64,000 nt of DNA from Enchytraeus crypticus (lineage: Eukaryota > Annelida > Clitellata > Enchytraeida > Enchytraeidae): assembly GCA_905160935.1 (NCBI GenBank), contig CAJHZI010000459.1:580001-644000 (forward strand), written 5' to 3'. Numbering within the stretch: position 1 is the first letter of the stretch; each line of letters starts with the position of its first letter. Shown here one piece after another: positions 1-10,768 of this stretch. A model generated the notes under the pieces. That model was given only the letters and a program-made list of their open reading frames with translations. It made no database searches and was not told the DNA's origin. Position numbers and translations under genes: made by a program.

Positions 1-1171
1 TATGCTGATGTATGCTGAAATACTAAGTTCTGTATTTCGTACTGCACTTACAAATGATCGTTCCTGTAATGCAATATCTTATCACAGGACGACTATTAAA
101 TCTTAAATCAGAAGTGACAGAAATTGTATCCAGTTTGATTAATCGAGAAATGAATAAGTGAATTAATAACTACAAATGGCAGATGTCTCTTGGTAGTATA
201 GTTTCATATATATGTTTGCATATGTTCGTATTTTTATTAAAGCAGAAAATTATAGAGACCACTATTTGTACTTGAATTCGATGTTTGAACTACTTCAGTG
301 AGCTTTCATCTCTCTACTTAGTGCATGTTGGTCTAAGACTTCCTCTTTGTAATTATGCACTATCTTTTTTTCACTAAACTCATGCCAGTAAGAAACACAT
401 ACAACAGAAATCAAACACAACACAAATCAACGTAAAGGAAATAAATAAAGTAAACATACATGTTTATAACTAGAGTGTCAAGCGAAATCCCTTCTCAAAC
501 ATCATTGGTATTAGTTACGGGAATAACACTTTAAAATAATTCCACAATTTATACATAGGCCCAATATATTATATGGTAGCAATTTACAAATCTTTCCAAC
601 ATATAGGGCCTACTTATGATGTCACGTAGACTTGTTAGTAGATTGGGTGAAGATATAATATGCGCGATATTAAATGAAGAAAAACTCACCGCACATATTC
701 ATTCAGAACAGAGCGAATCATAATTTAACGATCTATTAGTGTTACATCTAGGCCTAAGTGAGAAACGAGAAATTAAGTATTTTCAAACCTATACAAAACA
801 GCTTTAATTTACTCAATATTGACTTTTTCTATGCTTAGTTTGTATTATTTTGTGCCCTGTGCGTTAACTGCTCGTGTGTAGGCAGTTTTTTTTGGCTGCA
901 GGATTTACTTCAACTTCTTCATCTTCAAACGGGTATACCGGACGCTTAATTCCTATGGCATAATTGCAATAAACTCAAGGCAGGAATTATACAGTTCACA
1001 GCTTTAACAAAAATATTATTGACAGCAACAAAATATGTTCAACAGAGAACTGTAATTATATAAAATATGATTTTACTAAATAGGAAACATTTGTATACTT
1101 ATATTTCGGCCTCAACCAGCGATCCATCGAGTTCCTGACGTTTACACCCCCACATCTTGACTGTGTTATTT
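1..1171. other. AT-rich non-coding stretch
   Basis: I see no open frame, splice-bounded exon, RNA gene or recognisable repeat here. It lies downstream (3') of the minus-strand GTPase gene. Confidence 0.5.
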
Positions 1172-1892
1172 CCTTTCAGCTTTAGTTATATCATCATGAA
1201 ATAATAAACATTAGATAAAACGTTGAAAAAGACAGGAAGGAAATAGTCATTGATACACATACACTTAATCTAGATAAACAATATTTAAGATATTGAAATA
1301 TTTAAATAAACCCATTTGATAGACTCAACCTCAATTTAAAAAGTTACAGCGTGACGGTCAATGTATAAGCAGTTGATAAGCAATAACTGCTACAATAACA
1401 ATGCAATATTGATACAATTATAAAGGTACAAAAAAGTTAAATGAAATTGTGTATGCAAATATTGCAATAGTTGCAATATCTTGCATATTGGAATTGTTTT
1501 AATATGCACATGGTAGCTGCAGTCACTTTCTTTCAGCTTTAGTTTTATCATCATGAAATAGGCCTATATAATATTAGATAAAACGTTGAAAATGTCAGGA
1601 AGGAGATACCCATTGGTAAAACTCACACTTAATCTAGATTAACAATATTTAAGATATTTAGCTAATTTGATATACTCAAACGTAATTTAAAAAGTTACAG
1701 CGCGACGGACAATATACAAGCAGTTGTAGGCCCCATATGCCACAGCTGCTGTAATGATAATGCGATATTTATACAATTCTAAATATATGCATGTAAATAA
1801 AGTAAAATGAAAATCTGTATACAAATATTGCAATAGTTGCAATATCTTGCATATTTCAATAGTTGTAATATGCACATGGTAGCTGCAATTGG
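1172..1892. repeat. Tandem duplication, about 360-bp unit
   Basis: Two adjacent diverged copies, 1172-1527 and 1528-1892. Both begin with TTTCAGCTTTAGTT and share a run through TTAGATAAAACGTTGAA, AAAAAGTTACAGCG and a block of TTGCAATA words, and both end with ATATGCACATGGTAGCTGCA. Copy 2 carries an extra AGGCCTATATA and other small indels. No coding frame is conserved between the copies, so this looks like a local non-coding duplication in the 3' flank of the GTPase gene. Confidence 0.85.
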
Positions 1893-1977
1893 CAGACCTT
1901 TTACAGTTGTAAGTTTTATATTGTTTTCTGGATATCAATATTTAATAATTTCGCACAAATCTTATTATTTAAGTTGT

Positions 1978-4056
1978 TTAAAGGTTCCAGCTCTCTTGAA
2001 TATTCTGGCGAACTCTCCTTAACTTGGAGTTAGAATTATAGAATATTTCGTTTCTTTCATGACGCATTTCTGCTTTACTCACGACTTCCATTATCTGCTT
2101 CAGCTGAGGCCCACTGTGAGGTAAATTCGTGAGTTTATCTCTCAACTCAAACACTTTCTCGTCTTCAGCAAAGTCGTCAGCCTTATTTACAACGTTTGAA
2201 TCATTAGAACTCCTGGATTTCTGACTGATTCCATTACTTGATAAGCTCTCACTTCTATCTGCTTTATTCCTCTTTGCACTTTTCTCCTTTTGAGTGATAT
2301 ATTCCACGTATTGTTCGTGAAATTTTTCTTTATTCAAAATCAGAGAATTTTTCATCATATAAGCTTCAAATGTTTTACAAATATTTGATATTTCTTTTAT
2401 CTCGGCTTTATTTCCTTCCTTTATCGTATTTTGTAAGTTAGGCCGCGTTATTTCTTTTATGTCTTCAATTTCACGCTTAACATCTGCGTCGATTGGTTTT
2501 TCTTCTTTCTCTAATTCGTAGATTACACGAGAATGATTTGTACATGGGCATCCACACGTATCACAGTTTGATTCACTGTTTATCACACCGCACTTGTTCA
2601 ATCCAGAAGATGTAGCCTTGTACGGGCATGCTATGTTGTTGCATAAAGTGTAGGGCAAATCCACATCTCGAGCAACAAGCTTAGTCACTTTTATAGTTAA
2701 TTGTATTATAGAGTTTTCCGTATCATTCACTTCACTTCCAATAGTCTTCATCCGATTTTCGAGAGCATCCATGTTCTTCGCATTGTTGTTTTTAATGTTT
2801 ATCAGAGGTTCATACAACATATTGATTAAATTAATTGCAGCAATTTTAGAAACTGTGTTGTTCATGTCAAGGTGCTCTCGGTTCGACAGAATATCAAGAA
2901 GTCTCTCTATTTCCTCTGCAGAATGCTTCCAGCTTTTCTGACTGTCTTCTAGTGAATAATGCTCAAGACTGGAAGTTTCCTGGTTATGATGCATACATAA
3001 GTAGGGAAAGGCCTCATTGTCAAAGCAAAACATATTGTCCTTAGAAAGTGTCAAATTTATGTTATATTCTGACAGTAGGTTTGGAAGCCGTTCATCAGTA
3101 ATCCCTGGACTGAAATTGTTTGGTCTGCTCGTAGTGAAACAGAAAACGATATTACGGACAACCTCCTTGGGGAAGTAGGTAAAGAAAATTTTCAGACAAA
3201 ATTCAAAGTACGTATTGATCATGATACCTGACTTTAGTAAGATGCAAATTCCCTGCAATTTATCAATGTAGCGCAGATATTTTACAATTTTATTGAATTT
3301 CACAACGTCTACTTCAGTACTGTCTTCATCGCCAATTCCTGGCGTATCAATCAAACGAATGTGTCGACCTCTATGTACAAATCTATATGCCATCGGAATA
3401 ATTTTGGAAGTATGACCTTCGTTAATACAATCCTGGTCTTCACCCTTCCCAACAGAAATTGTATTTCTTCTTTCATACCAGTCCGGCTGATCAACGCGGA
3501 ACGTTAATGGTATAAGATGAACAAGTTTGATCTTTAAAGCATCGTCGAGAGAGCTAAAAGTCGCGTAGTTCGCAATAGCATTAATCAAAGTAGATTTCCC
3601 AACACCATTTTCACCTAGAACAAGTATGTTAGTACAGTTAATAGGTTGCAGATTTGCTAAGCTGTCCTCAAGCACTGTACCAGTGAATTCTGATATCTGT
3701 GTTTTTTGTTCTTTAGAACGGCACTTGAATGTGAAGTCCTGATACGGTGCAGCGCCACATGAGCAGTAGATGGTCTTTCGTTCAATGTCGTATTCTAAAT
3801 CCTCGTGACATTTACCGCAGACCCAGCGCCGAGAAGTGTTAGGTTCTTCATCATTGCAATTGAAACAGGGGACTTCTACATTGGCATATTTTAGCGGCCG
3901 AGTAACTAGATCCTTGAGAACACTGGATCCTGCAACATGGAGAAGTTTCTCAGAGACACCCTGTACAAAATAAACTTTAACTTTGCTAATGCACATCTTC
4001 ACAAAGTCTTGAAATTGTTCATTGTAAGAAGGGAGTGAGAGAGTGAGAGAGTGCAT
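1978..4056 (-). CDS. Large P-loop GTPase with N-terminal and C-terminal Cys clusters
   Basis: Single open frame of 692 codons. Residues 64-112 hold a zinc-ribbon-like cluster (CFNC, CGKC, CSC). The G domain follows: P-loop GENGVGKST at 148-156 and the G3 motif DTPGIGDED at about 237-245. A classical (N/T)KxD G4 is not evident; CFTTSRPNN at about 306-314 occupies the equivalent place. A second Cys/His-rich patch lies near residues 480-520 (CNNIACPYK, CDTCGCPC), followed by a charged, probably coiled-coil tail. The layout resembles the large uncharacterised invertebrate and fungal GTPases distantly related to AIG1/septin-type GTPases, so a cytosolic nucleotide-switch or defence role is inferred. 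The chosen ATG follows an in-frame TAA by four codons. The first ten residues come from a CTCTCACTC-like repeat, so the native start may lie inside, near residue 11, or on an upstream exon. It ends at TAA (1978-1980). A SINE sits immediately upstream. Confidence 0.85.
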   Translation of the reverse strand: MHSLTLSLPSYNEQFQDFVKMCISKVKVYFVQGVSEKLLHVAGSSVLKDLVTRPLKYANVEVPCFNCNDEEPNTSRRWVCGKCHEDLEYDIERKTIYCSCGAAPYQDFTFKCRSKEQKTQISEFTGTVLEDSLANLQPINCTNILVLGENGVGKSTLINAIANYATFSSLDDALKIKLVHLIPLTFRVDQPDWYERRNTISVGKGEDQDCINEGHTSKIIPMAYRFVHRGRHIRLIDTPGIGDEDSTEVDVVKFNKIVKYLRYIDKLQGICILLKSGIMINTYFEFCLKIFFTYFPKEVVRNIVFCFTTSRPNNFSPGITDERLPNLLSEYNINLTLSKDNMFCFDNEAFPYLCMHHNQETSSLEHYSLEDSQKSWKHSAEEIERLLDILSNREHLDMNNTVSKIAAINLINMLYEPLINIKNNNAKNMDALENRMKTIGSEVNDTENSIIQLTIKVTKLVARDVDLPYTLCNNIACPYKATSSGLNKCGVINSESNCDTCGCPCTNHSRVIYELEKEEKPIDADVKREIEDIKEITRPNLQNTIKEGNKAEIKEISNICKTFEAYMMKNSLILNKEKFHEQYVEYITQKEKSAKRNKADRSESLSSNGISQKSRSSNDSNVVNKADDFAEDEKVFELRDKLTNLPHSGPQLKQIMEVVSKAEMRHERNEIFYNSNSKLRRVRQNIQESWNL

Positions 4057-4089
4057 GTGTGCGCTTATGAACTGTTACACTTTGAATTG

Positions 4090-4320
4090 TAACACTTTGA
4101 ATGTCTTAATAGCGTAGGGGTAACGTCATGAAATTTTAAATGACAGATCCTGAGGTGAATTGAACCCTCGTGGGTTCGAATCCCAGCCGCGCAGATCTGA
4201 GAGTAGAATCTCGGACATTCACTGGACTGGTTATACGGAAAATAGTCTAAATTGCCTAACGGTTTAAACATGTGGTATTAAAAAGTGATAGATATCAACG
4301 TAGTTGATCATTTCACTATG
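4090..4320 (+). mobile_element. SINE-B copy, tRNA-derived
   Basis: A box-A-like TAGCGTAGGGG (about 4110) is followed by a strong box B, GGGTTCGAATCCC (about 4172-4184), the internal pol III promoter layout. The 3' body continues to AACGTAGTTGATCATTTCACTATG. The same sequence recurs inverted at 29100-29235 and partially at 32180-32250 and 60405-60465. It begins about 40 bp upstream of the GTPase ATG. Confidence 0.7.
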
Positions 4321-4547
4321 CGTGTTTACTTTTTTACACTGCATAAATGTTACTAATATTACTTTATAAGGTTCATGCATATTTTGTACCTTACTATTAG
4401 TGCATGCTTAAAAAATGAAGCAGAAGAAGAAAAAGCTGAAGAAATGGGCCCAACATTAAATGCAAATCATGACATATCATTAGTAAATTATTTTCTCTGT
4501 CTTTCTCTCTTTGTCTCTCTTTTTTGATATCATATTTTGATTAAAAA

Positions 4548-4650
4548 GAGCAAAAGCGATGTCAGTGTCGGGCGAGCCCAGGATTTGAACCCCGCACATA
4601 CTGATCCGCGGTCGAGTATCCTACCGACATCCCCACTGGCTCCAGTCAGT
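4548..4650 (-). mobile_element. SINE-A copy
   Basis: Minus-strand copy of the commonest SINE in the window. It carries box A (GGCGATGTCGGTA-like) and box B (GGTTCAAATCC) separated by a segment containing ACTCGACCGCGGATCAGTAT. This copy lacks most of the GAGGAAACTGACGTTAAC tail. Confidence 0.8.
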
Positions 4651-4784
4651 CTAAATAGTCTACTAAATCATAATAAATTTTCTCGTCATTTACTCTATAG
4701 AAATTTATGGAAATACTAGGCCTATGCACAAAAGTTATGAAAGTTAAGCACATTGTAAGCCTTTACAGAAATGAATAATAATCA

Positions 4785-5165
4785 TTAATTATGATCAATA
4801 ATGATTAATTGATCATAATGATCAATTATGATCAATAATGATTAATTGATCATAATGATCAATTATGATCATCATAATGATCAATAATGATTAATTGATC
4901 ATAATGATCAATAATGATTAATTGATCATAATGATCAATTATGATCAATAATGATTAATTGATCATAATGATCAATTATGATCAATAATGATTAATTGAT
5001 CATAATGATCAATTATGATCAATAATGATTAATTGATCCTAATGATCAATTATGATCAATAATGATTAATTGATCATAATGATCAATTGTGATCAATAAT
5101 GATTAATTGATCATAATGATCAATTATGATCAATAATGATTAATTGATCATAATGATCAATTATG
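4785..5165. repeat. 37-bp minisatellite
   Basis: About ten head-to-tail copies of a 37-bp unit rich in GATC and TTAATTGATCATAATGATCA. The unit contains several overlapping self-complementary words (TGATCA, TTAATTGATCATAA-like), so each copy can fold on itself. One copy is internally extended. Confidence 0.9.
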
Positions 5166-5198
5166 ATGATATCAATCATTTTCAATGCTGCATGTTTA

Positions 5199-5722
5199 AC
5201 CATTATGTTATTATGTTATTATGTTATTATGTTATTATGTTATTATGTTATTATGTTATTATGTTATTATGTTATTATGTTATTATGTTATTATGTTAGT
5301 ATGTTAGTATGTTATTATGTTATTATGTTATTATGTTATTATGTTATTATGTTATTATGTTATTATGTTATTATGTTATTATGTTATTATGTTATTATGT
5401 TATTATGTTATTATGTTATTATGTTATTATGTTATTATGTTATTATGTTATTATGTTAGTATGTTAGTATGTTATTATGTTATTATGTTATTATGTTATT
5501 ATGTTATTATGTTATTATGTTATGTTATGTTATTATGTTATTATGTTATTATGTTATTATGTTATTATGTTATTATGTTATTATGTTATTATGTTATTAT
5601 GTTATTATGTTATTATGTTATTATGTTATTATGTTATTATGTTATTATGTTATTATGTTATTATGTTATTATGTTATTATGTTATTATGGTATTATGGTA
5701 TTATGTTATTATGTTATTATGT
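5199..5722. repeat. 8-bp microsatellite (TATTATGT)n
   Basis: About 65 copies of an octanucleotide, with scattered GTTAGTATGTTAGTAT variants at two spaced points and a few GG substitutions near the end. Because 8 is not a multiple of 3, all three plus-strand frames read the same eight-residue peptide period. Long open frames here are artefacts of the repeat. It directly abuts the 37-bp minisatellite. Confidence 0.95.
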
Positions 5723-6655
5723 TCATCCAAGTTATTTCCCATATATTTCTCTCAGTTATGACGGGAATATATCACTGGGCGTAATCAACCATTCGAAATG
5801 TCATAACGTTGCCTTACGCATTTACTCTCACAAATATTAATTAGTCAGCGATTGAAACAGTTCGCTTCTAGTTACTTTTCTCTCCTGACGGTTATTCAAG
5901 ACAAATCTGGATTTGGTCAATTTAAGGCTTGTGTTTGTCTAATAACAACACTGATAGGGCCCATTGGTTATTAAAATATTTATCCTTAAGTTGACCTATA
6001 GAGAGTTATCCACTCTTTCTATATCCGCTACAGTCATTTCCAAATTTTTTACTCCATTTTATGACTCAGTCTTATGAAGATATGCATACAACCGCCGGTT
6101 CTAATTTCAGACTGCGTAAATCTTATTCTCTTGCAGTAAATGTATTCTTTACTCTTCTCACTATAATATTCTTTTTTTTTCTTCGTAACTTATATCTTTT
6201 AATAAGATGTCGAGCCAAATGGTCATAAGGTCCCTCAAGAATATCCAACTTATTTCCCTGGTATTTTTATATACTCTAAGCGTAAGTAAGTTTCATTATA
6301 TGCAATGTAATGTGTTCTTTTCTTGTTTTATTGTCTGTATTTTGTCTTTTGTATGCGTGTATGTGCATTTGTGAGATTAAATATTTGGAATGGCATAATA
6401 TTATGCTAATTGCATTAATAAAAATATTAATTAGTAATGGGTAGGAAATATTTAATTTTTAGGTGCTTAAATGTAAAGGGTGGGAGAAATACGAAAAGAG
6501 TAGTCCGAGCTATGTATGTGGGTATTGAACAGTCCAATGTAGGCACAACGCAGCAACAATACTACGTTTATGAAATTCGTCAGAAACGTTTTAACAAGAA
6601 TAACAAAGAGTAATAGGATCACATATCGGCTTCACTGCCTGTAGAATCAAGAAAT
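5723..6655. other. Unassigned non-coding stretch
   Basis: AT-rich with several AAATATTTAATT-like words. I see no gene, splice-bounded exon or clear repeat. Confidence 0.45.
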
Positions 6656-6657
6656 CT

Positions 6658-6845
6658 GCAGTGACGTAGCTAGCACACCCGCGCCCCCCGGCCGGGGGGG
6701 GGGGGCGGGGCAAAAGGGAGCCCCGGATGATCAAACATAGAAAATTTTATTGCGTAAGAAACTAAGTATCTCGCAAAAATAAATTTAGCCTGTATGGCGT
6801 GGTCCAATTTCAGTGAGGGCCTGAAGCCCCTTGGCCTCCTATGCA
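6658..6845 (+). mobile_element. Possible DNA-transposon end with G-rich tract
   Basis: CAGTGACGTAGCTAGCACAC looks like the terminal inverted repeat of a hAT-type element. It is followed by a C6/G13 block (about 6690-6715) that could form a G-quadruplex or a strong hairpin. I found no matching opposite end or target duplication nearby, so this is at best a truncated terminus. Confidence 0.35.
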
Positions 6846-7127
6846 AGGCCTTGAATCAGATGAAAGGAATATATATGTAGTTCAGTGGTAAGTGAAGCCT
6901 CATTAATGACTATAAAGGTGTAGTCTGTCAGGTCGACAGACAAGACTTTTATAACCGTCCTCTCAGGCTGCAGTGATACAGCTGCAACAGCAGGCTGTAG
7001 GCTGTCGCAGTGGTGCATCATTCAATGCGTAATGTATTTACAGGCTTAGTCTAATCAAATGACTTTTTGTATAGCGTTGTGTGTACTCTGTATGCATGGT
7101 TTCCGTATTAAGACTTAATAACATGAT
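6846..7127. other. Unassigned non-coding stretch
   Basis: No gene or repeat recognised. Confidence 0.4.
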
Positions 7128-7500
7128 TATATAGCATATACCCTTGTTTTGCTCGGGTGTGGTTGGACCACTGCAGAATAGGGTAACCGCAAACAATCTG
7201 CTGCTAGTTCGTAAGAGGCGACTATAGCTGGAGCTGAGGATGGCAAAAATGGACCCACTTCACCATGAAATATTTTCCCCAGGATTAAATGGCAATTAAT
7301 CCATAAAACTGAGGAAGGCAACGAGAAACCACCTCAGAAGCCATACTTTTCCCTGGATATAGGCTACATAGTGTATGGATAAGGCATAGACTTTGTGAAG
7401 GGATTAACTTGTTGATTTATTGGTTGCTCCTATGGAGCGAGAAAACAGACTTTGGGTATGAATACATATGTACCTTGAACCTGCCACTTTACAGTGCACC
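7128..7500 (+). repeat. Dispersed repeat family R, copy 1
   Basis: About 370 bp that recurs nearly intact at 50608-50995. Shared landmarks are GGTGTGGTTGGACCACTGCA, GTAAGAGGCGACTA, GGAAGGCAACG-GAAACCACCTC, ACTTTGTGAAGGG and CCTTGAACCTG. Partial or inverted pieces occur at about 21290-21420, 24940-25380, 32780-32880, 45980-46265 and 48700-49010. It has no long open frame. The shape suits a LINE 3' region or a non-autonomous retroelement. Confidence 0.75.
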
Positions 7501-7538
7501 GAAGAGAGAGAGAGAGAGAGACATAGAGATACTGTATA

Positions 7539-8330
7539 CAGGCGCGGATCCAGAACGGGGGCCCATGGGGTTCGAGCTCCCCTTAGCCCCGACGGAAAAA
7601 TTATAAACTATATTTTCATTATTTTCATGGCCATTTCTATGTATATAGGAGCTGTGGTTACAGTGGAGCGGGGAGAATACTAGGGGAAATTCAGTTCTAG
7701 TGTGTTCCCTCGTTAGGGGTTCTTATTTGAAAATTGATACACTATAGGGGCCCTGCATAATTGAAGGAAGAGCGACAACATTTTGACATTTCCACTATAG
7801 CACTTAGCACATTCCAACTATAACCACTCTATAAGAGTGAAAATCGTGTAAGTAAAGAAATTTGAACTCTGTTCGGAGTAGTGACGCAACCAGCCTAGGC
7901 TGGAAGAGGCTTGAGCCACCCTTCAGCCTAAATTAGGTCGTCTTGCTTTTCGTCCACACCTGCTAAGTTCTTTTCAAGGATGGAAAAACCAAAGATGAAT
8001 CCTTACTCTTTATTAGATACATGTATGTAGGCTTTGCTAGGGCTGCAGAGTTTTTCCACTCGAGCAACCTACGAAGCTAGAAACCTGAAATCTATGAAGC
8101 CATAGCGCAAAATGATAAATGTAATGTTAATATAATGCATGACTATAATTTCTCCCATAAGACTATAATTTCTAACACTTTTCATAAGTCAATGCAAAAT
8201 TGTTAGATTTAAAAGTACTAAATTTAAAATAATTCGAATTTCAGTAGTTAAATATTTTTAAGCGAAGAAATGTGGCACTGTCCAAAAATTTCGGCCCCTC
8301 CCCCTTAAGAATTTCCTGGATCCGCCAAAG
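7539..8330. mobile_element. hAT-like non-autonomous DNA transposon remnant
   Basis: The left end reads CAGGCGCGGATCCAG. The right end, reverse-complemented, reads CTTTGGCGGATCCAG, so both share GCGGATCCAG. The flanks ACTGTATA (7531-7538) and AGTGTATA (8331-8338) differ at one base, fitting an aged 8-bp target duplication of hAT type. The interior (792 bp in total) has no transposase frame. Confidence 0.5.
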
Positions 8331-8376
8331 AGTGTATAATCCTATGAATATAGGCCTATACGTAAGTATATAACCT

Positions 8377-8377
<1 letters not shown>

Positions 8378-8420
<43 letters not shown>

Positions 8421-8485
8421 TGTATATATATACATGTATAATTTATATAGGCCTATATAATATTATATATATATATATATATATA
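8378..8485. repeat. (TA)n microsatellites
   Basis: Two TA-rich tracts separated by CATGTATATATACATG-type palindromic sequence and AGGCCTATATAA. Confidence 0.9.
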
Positions 8486-9235
8486 ATTTATTTTTCTTAG
8501 AGCCCCTTCGATAACTTAGGAGGGGCCCCTCAGACTCTGGTATCACTTTGTTCACCTACCATAAGTAAAGGATTACTGCTATCTTCTGCATGTCTGTCCA
8601 AACTTGTATGACCATGTCCCATCCTGTATATGACTGCAGTCATTCAAATATAGGCGACTCTTATACTCTTACAAAAATGTCGAAATTGCTAAGGTAATGT
8701 TATTTATAAAACGTACATTAATTAATAAATCAATATTAAAATATTATATATAGTTTCAGTGTTAATATATGTACCATAGAAAAGTTTAATCCTACTGACT
8801 CGAGACGAAGCCATCAATACAATTTGTCATATACATGTATTTCTTCAAAATTTTTCTTTAACTCCTACCATTACAAAGTTAAATATTTAAATGTTTAATA
8901 TAGGAAGTTAAATGTTTTGCCTTCACAATTCTATACAAAAAGAGTTTCAACAAAGTAAATCTATTGTTTTCCCATAGCCGTTTTCCGCAACAAATTTATT
9001 TATTTTTAATATAGTAAGTTTATTTATTTTCTAAACTTTTTGGTTGAGCTCTATTTAGTAGGTTTAATATCGCTACCTAATATCAAATTATAGTCATTAG
9101 TTTTTTCATTACATTATGTTCATTATTGTAAGTTGTCCATAATTTGTTAATTTTCACGTATAATTCTAAAATGATCAAGATAATTTTTTGGTTACAGGTG
9201 AAAAAATAGGCAACTGAACATTTATGCGCGATATT
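8486..9235. other. Unassigned AT-rich stretch
   Basis: Nothing recognisable. A GAGGGGCCCCTC palindrome near 8520 resembles the GC-rich blocks near the DNA-transposon ends. Confidence 0.4.
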
Positions 9236-9310
9236 TATATTTGCTTTATTGTCTTCTTCCAGTGCACTGCCTAGCGGCAGGTCCATGGCATATACCTCTT
9301 CCAACCAATT
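9236..9310 (-). mobile_element. LINE-Y 3' tail fragment
   Basis: The inverted form of CCATGGACCTGCC-GCAGTGCACT, the hallmark of the 3' end of LINE-Y (compare 16130-16160 and 26280-26315). Confidence 0.6.
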
Positions 9311-9539
9311 CTATCATCAGCAGTTCGTTTCATCTCTAGGCCTATATAAGGATTTGGTATCATAGCCTCCAAAATCCTATGTCTTAATTTGGTCTTACAC
9401 TAACTCTTTCCCTTTTCGTTCCATTCCATGATTCAGCAAACCCTTCCCCTTCGTACTATATCTTATTCAGCTTTTCTTACTATTCTTATCACATCTAATA
9501 ACTATCCTGTAATAATCTGCAATATGCATAATATATCAA

Positions 9540-10111
9540 TCTGCCCATAGAAAACTCCATTCTACTGAAACCGCTCTTCTTCGTATACATAATGATCTTA
9601 GCTTGGCCATGAGTAGTAAACAGGTTTCTGCCTTGGTTCTTCTAGATCTCTCTGCTGCCTTCGATACAATTGACCATGGGATTTCAATAAAAAAAGGCTT
9701 AAATTCTGCTTTGGCGTTTCTGATTCTGCTTTTTCCCTTCTCACATCATATCTCTCATGTCGCACAAAATGGGTTGTTATTGGTCAAAATCGCTCTTCTG
9801 AACTACCCCTCCTACGCGGTGTTCCTCAAGGTTCAGTGTTAGGTCCATTGTTCTTCCCTTTATATATCACTCCTCTTAGCTACTTGCTTGCTCAGTCTTC
9901 CATAAATTTTCATTTCTATGCGGACGACACTCAACTGTATATTTCCTTTTCTAATCACGATTCCGATCAGAAGCTGGCTCATCTCTCATTCATTCTAGAC
10001 AAGGTTTATTCCTGGTTTTGTGCTAACCGTCATGCTGTTGATCCCTACAAAACTAAATACCTTTTAATTGGCACTCCTTTGCAAAGAAGTAAAATTACCA
10101 ATAACTGTTAA
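9540..10111 (+). pseudogene. Non-LTR retrotransposon RT fragment (CR1/L2-like)
   Basis: Reverse-transcriptase core of a LINE, broken across frames. LVLLDLSAAFDTIDH (motif A) is in one frame from 9603. After a frameshift come QGSVLGP (about 9830) and the catalytic box FHFYADDTQLYISF (about 9915). The upstream piece TALLRIHNDL also fits the family. It ends without the C-terminal region and is surely inactive. It could be an older relative of the C-terminal piece at 62580-63300. Confidence 0.85.
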
Positions 10112-10675
10112 TTTTCAGAATCTGAATCTGAATCTGGCTTTCGTTTAGGGTCTTTTCGTGCTCTCCCATACAAAATCCAGGATCCGACCCTTGCTCGATG
10201 TCACGGCAATTACGAGTTGAACATTTATTTTAACCCCGTACCTACTGATCAAAAACAAAAATAAAGATAAATTTTGATTATTTATCACAAGACTCAATTT
10301 GAAAGCTGATTTTACCATTAAGCATAATTGATACTTTTATATAAAATTCGAGAATATAACAAAGCTTTCTTACGAGGTTGTCAGTTAAGCCACATCTGAT
10401 TGTACACGAACACCTTAGTGTCTACAGCGTTAGACCTCCTGATCCTTCGTTAAGTCTAATATTTGTTAATACGTCAGTGTACATAAAAATAGTGGCCTAT
10501 GCAATTAACCAAGTAAATGGCTAATTAATCTTAGTGCTATTCTTTAAAAGTAGGCCTATCTTTTGATGAATTAACAGTTTTATTCATAATGACACTCTGC
10601 TGATTAAGTAGAAATATCGAATTCAGATTTCTTACTTAGGTCAATCTGTAATAAAAATGTTTTGATTTTACTTAC

Positions 10676-10768
10676 ATCTGATATAGATGACACACGCAAC
10701 GATAGCGATGACGAAACACGCTGTTATGATTACTGCCACTAGGATAAAGATATTCTGCGAAACTGAAT
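10676..10768 (-). CDS. Ig gene 1 exon 5: transmembrane helix
   Basis: The acceptor TGATACAG and donor T|GTAAGT give a 93-bp phase 1-1 exon. It encodes NIFILVAVIITACFVIAIVA and continues hydrophobic to VIYIR, a membrane span with a basic stop-transfer residue on the cytoplasmic side. Confidence 0.85.

Noticed and set aside
5163-5840. Long overlapping plus-strand open frames of a repeating MLLCYYVI peptide
   Set aside because: They are produced by an 8-bp microsatellite read in three frames, with no other coding signal.
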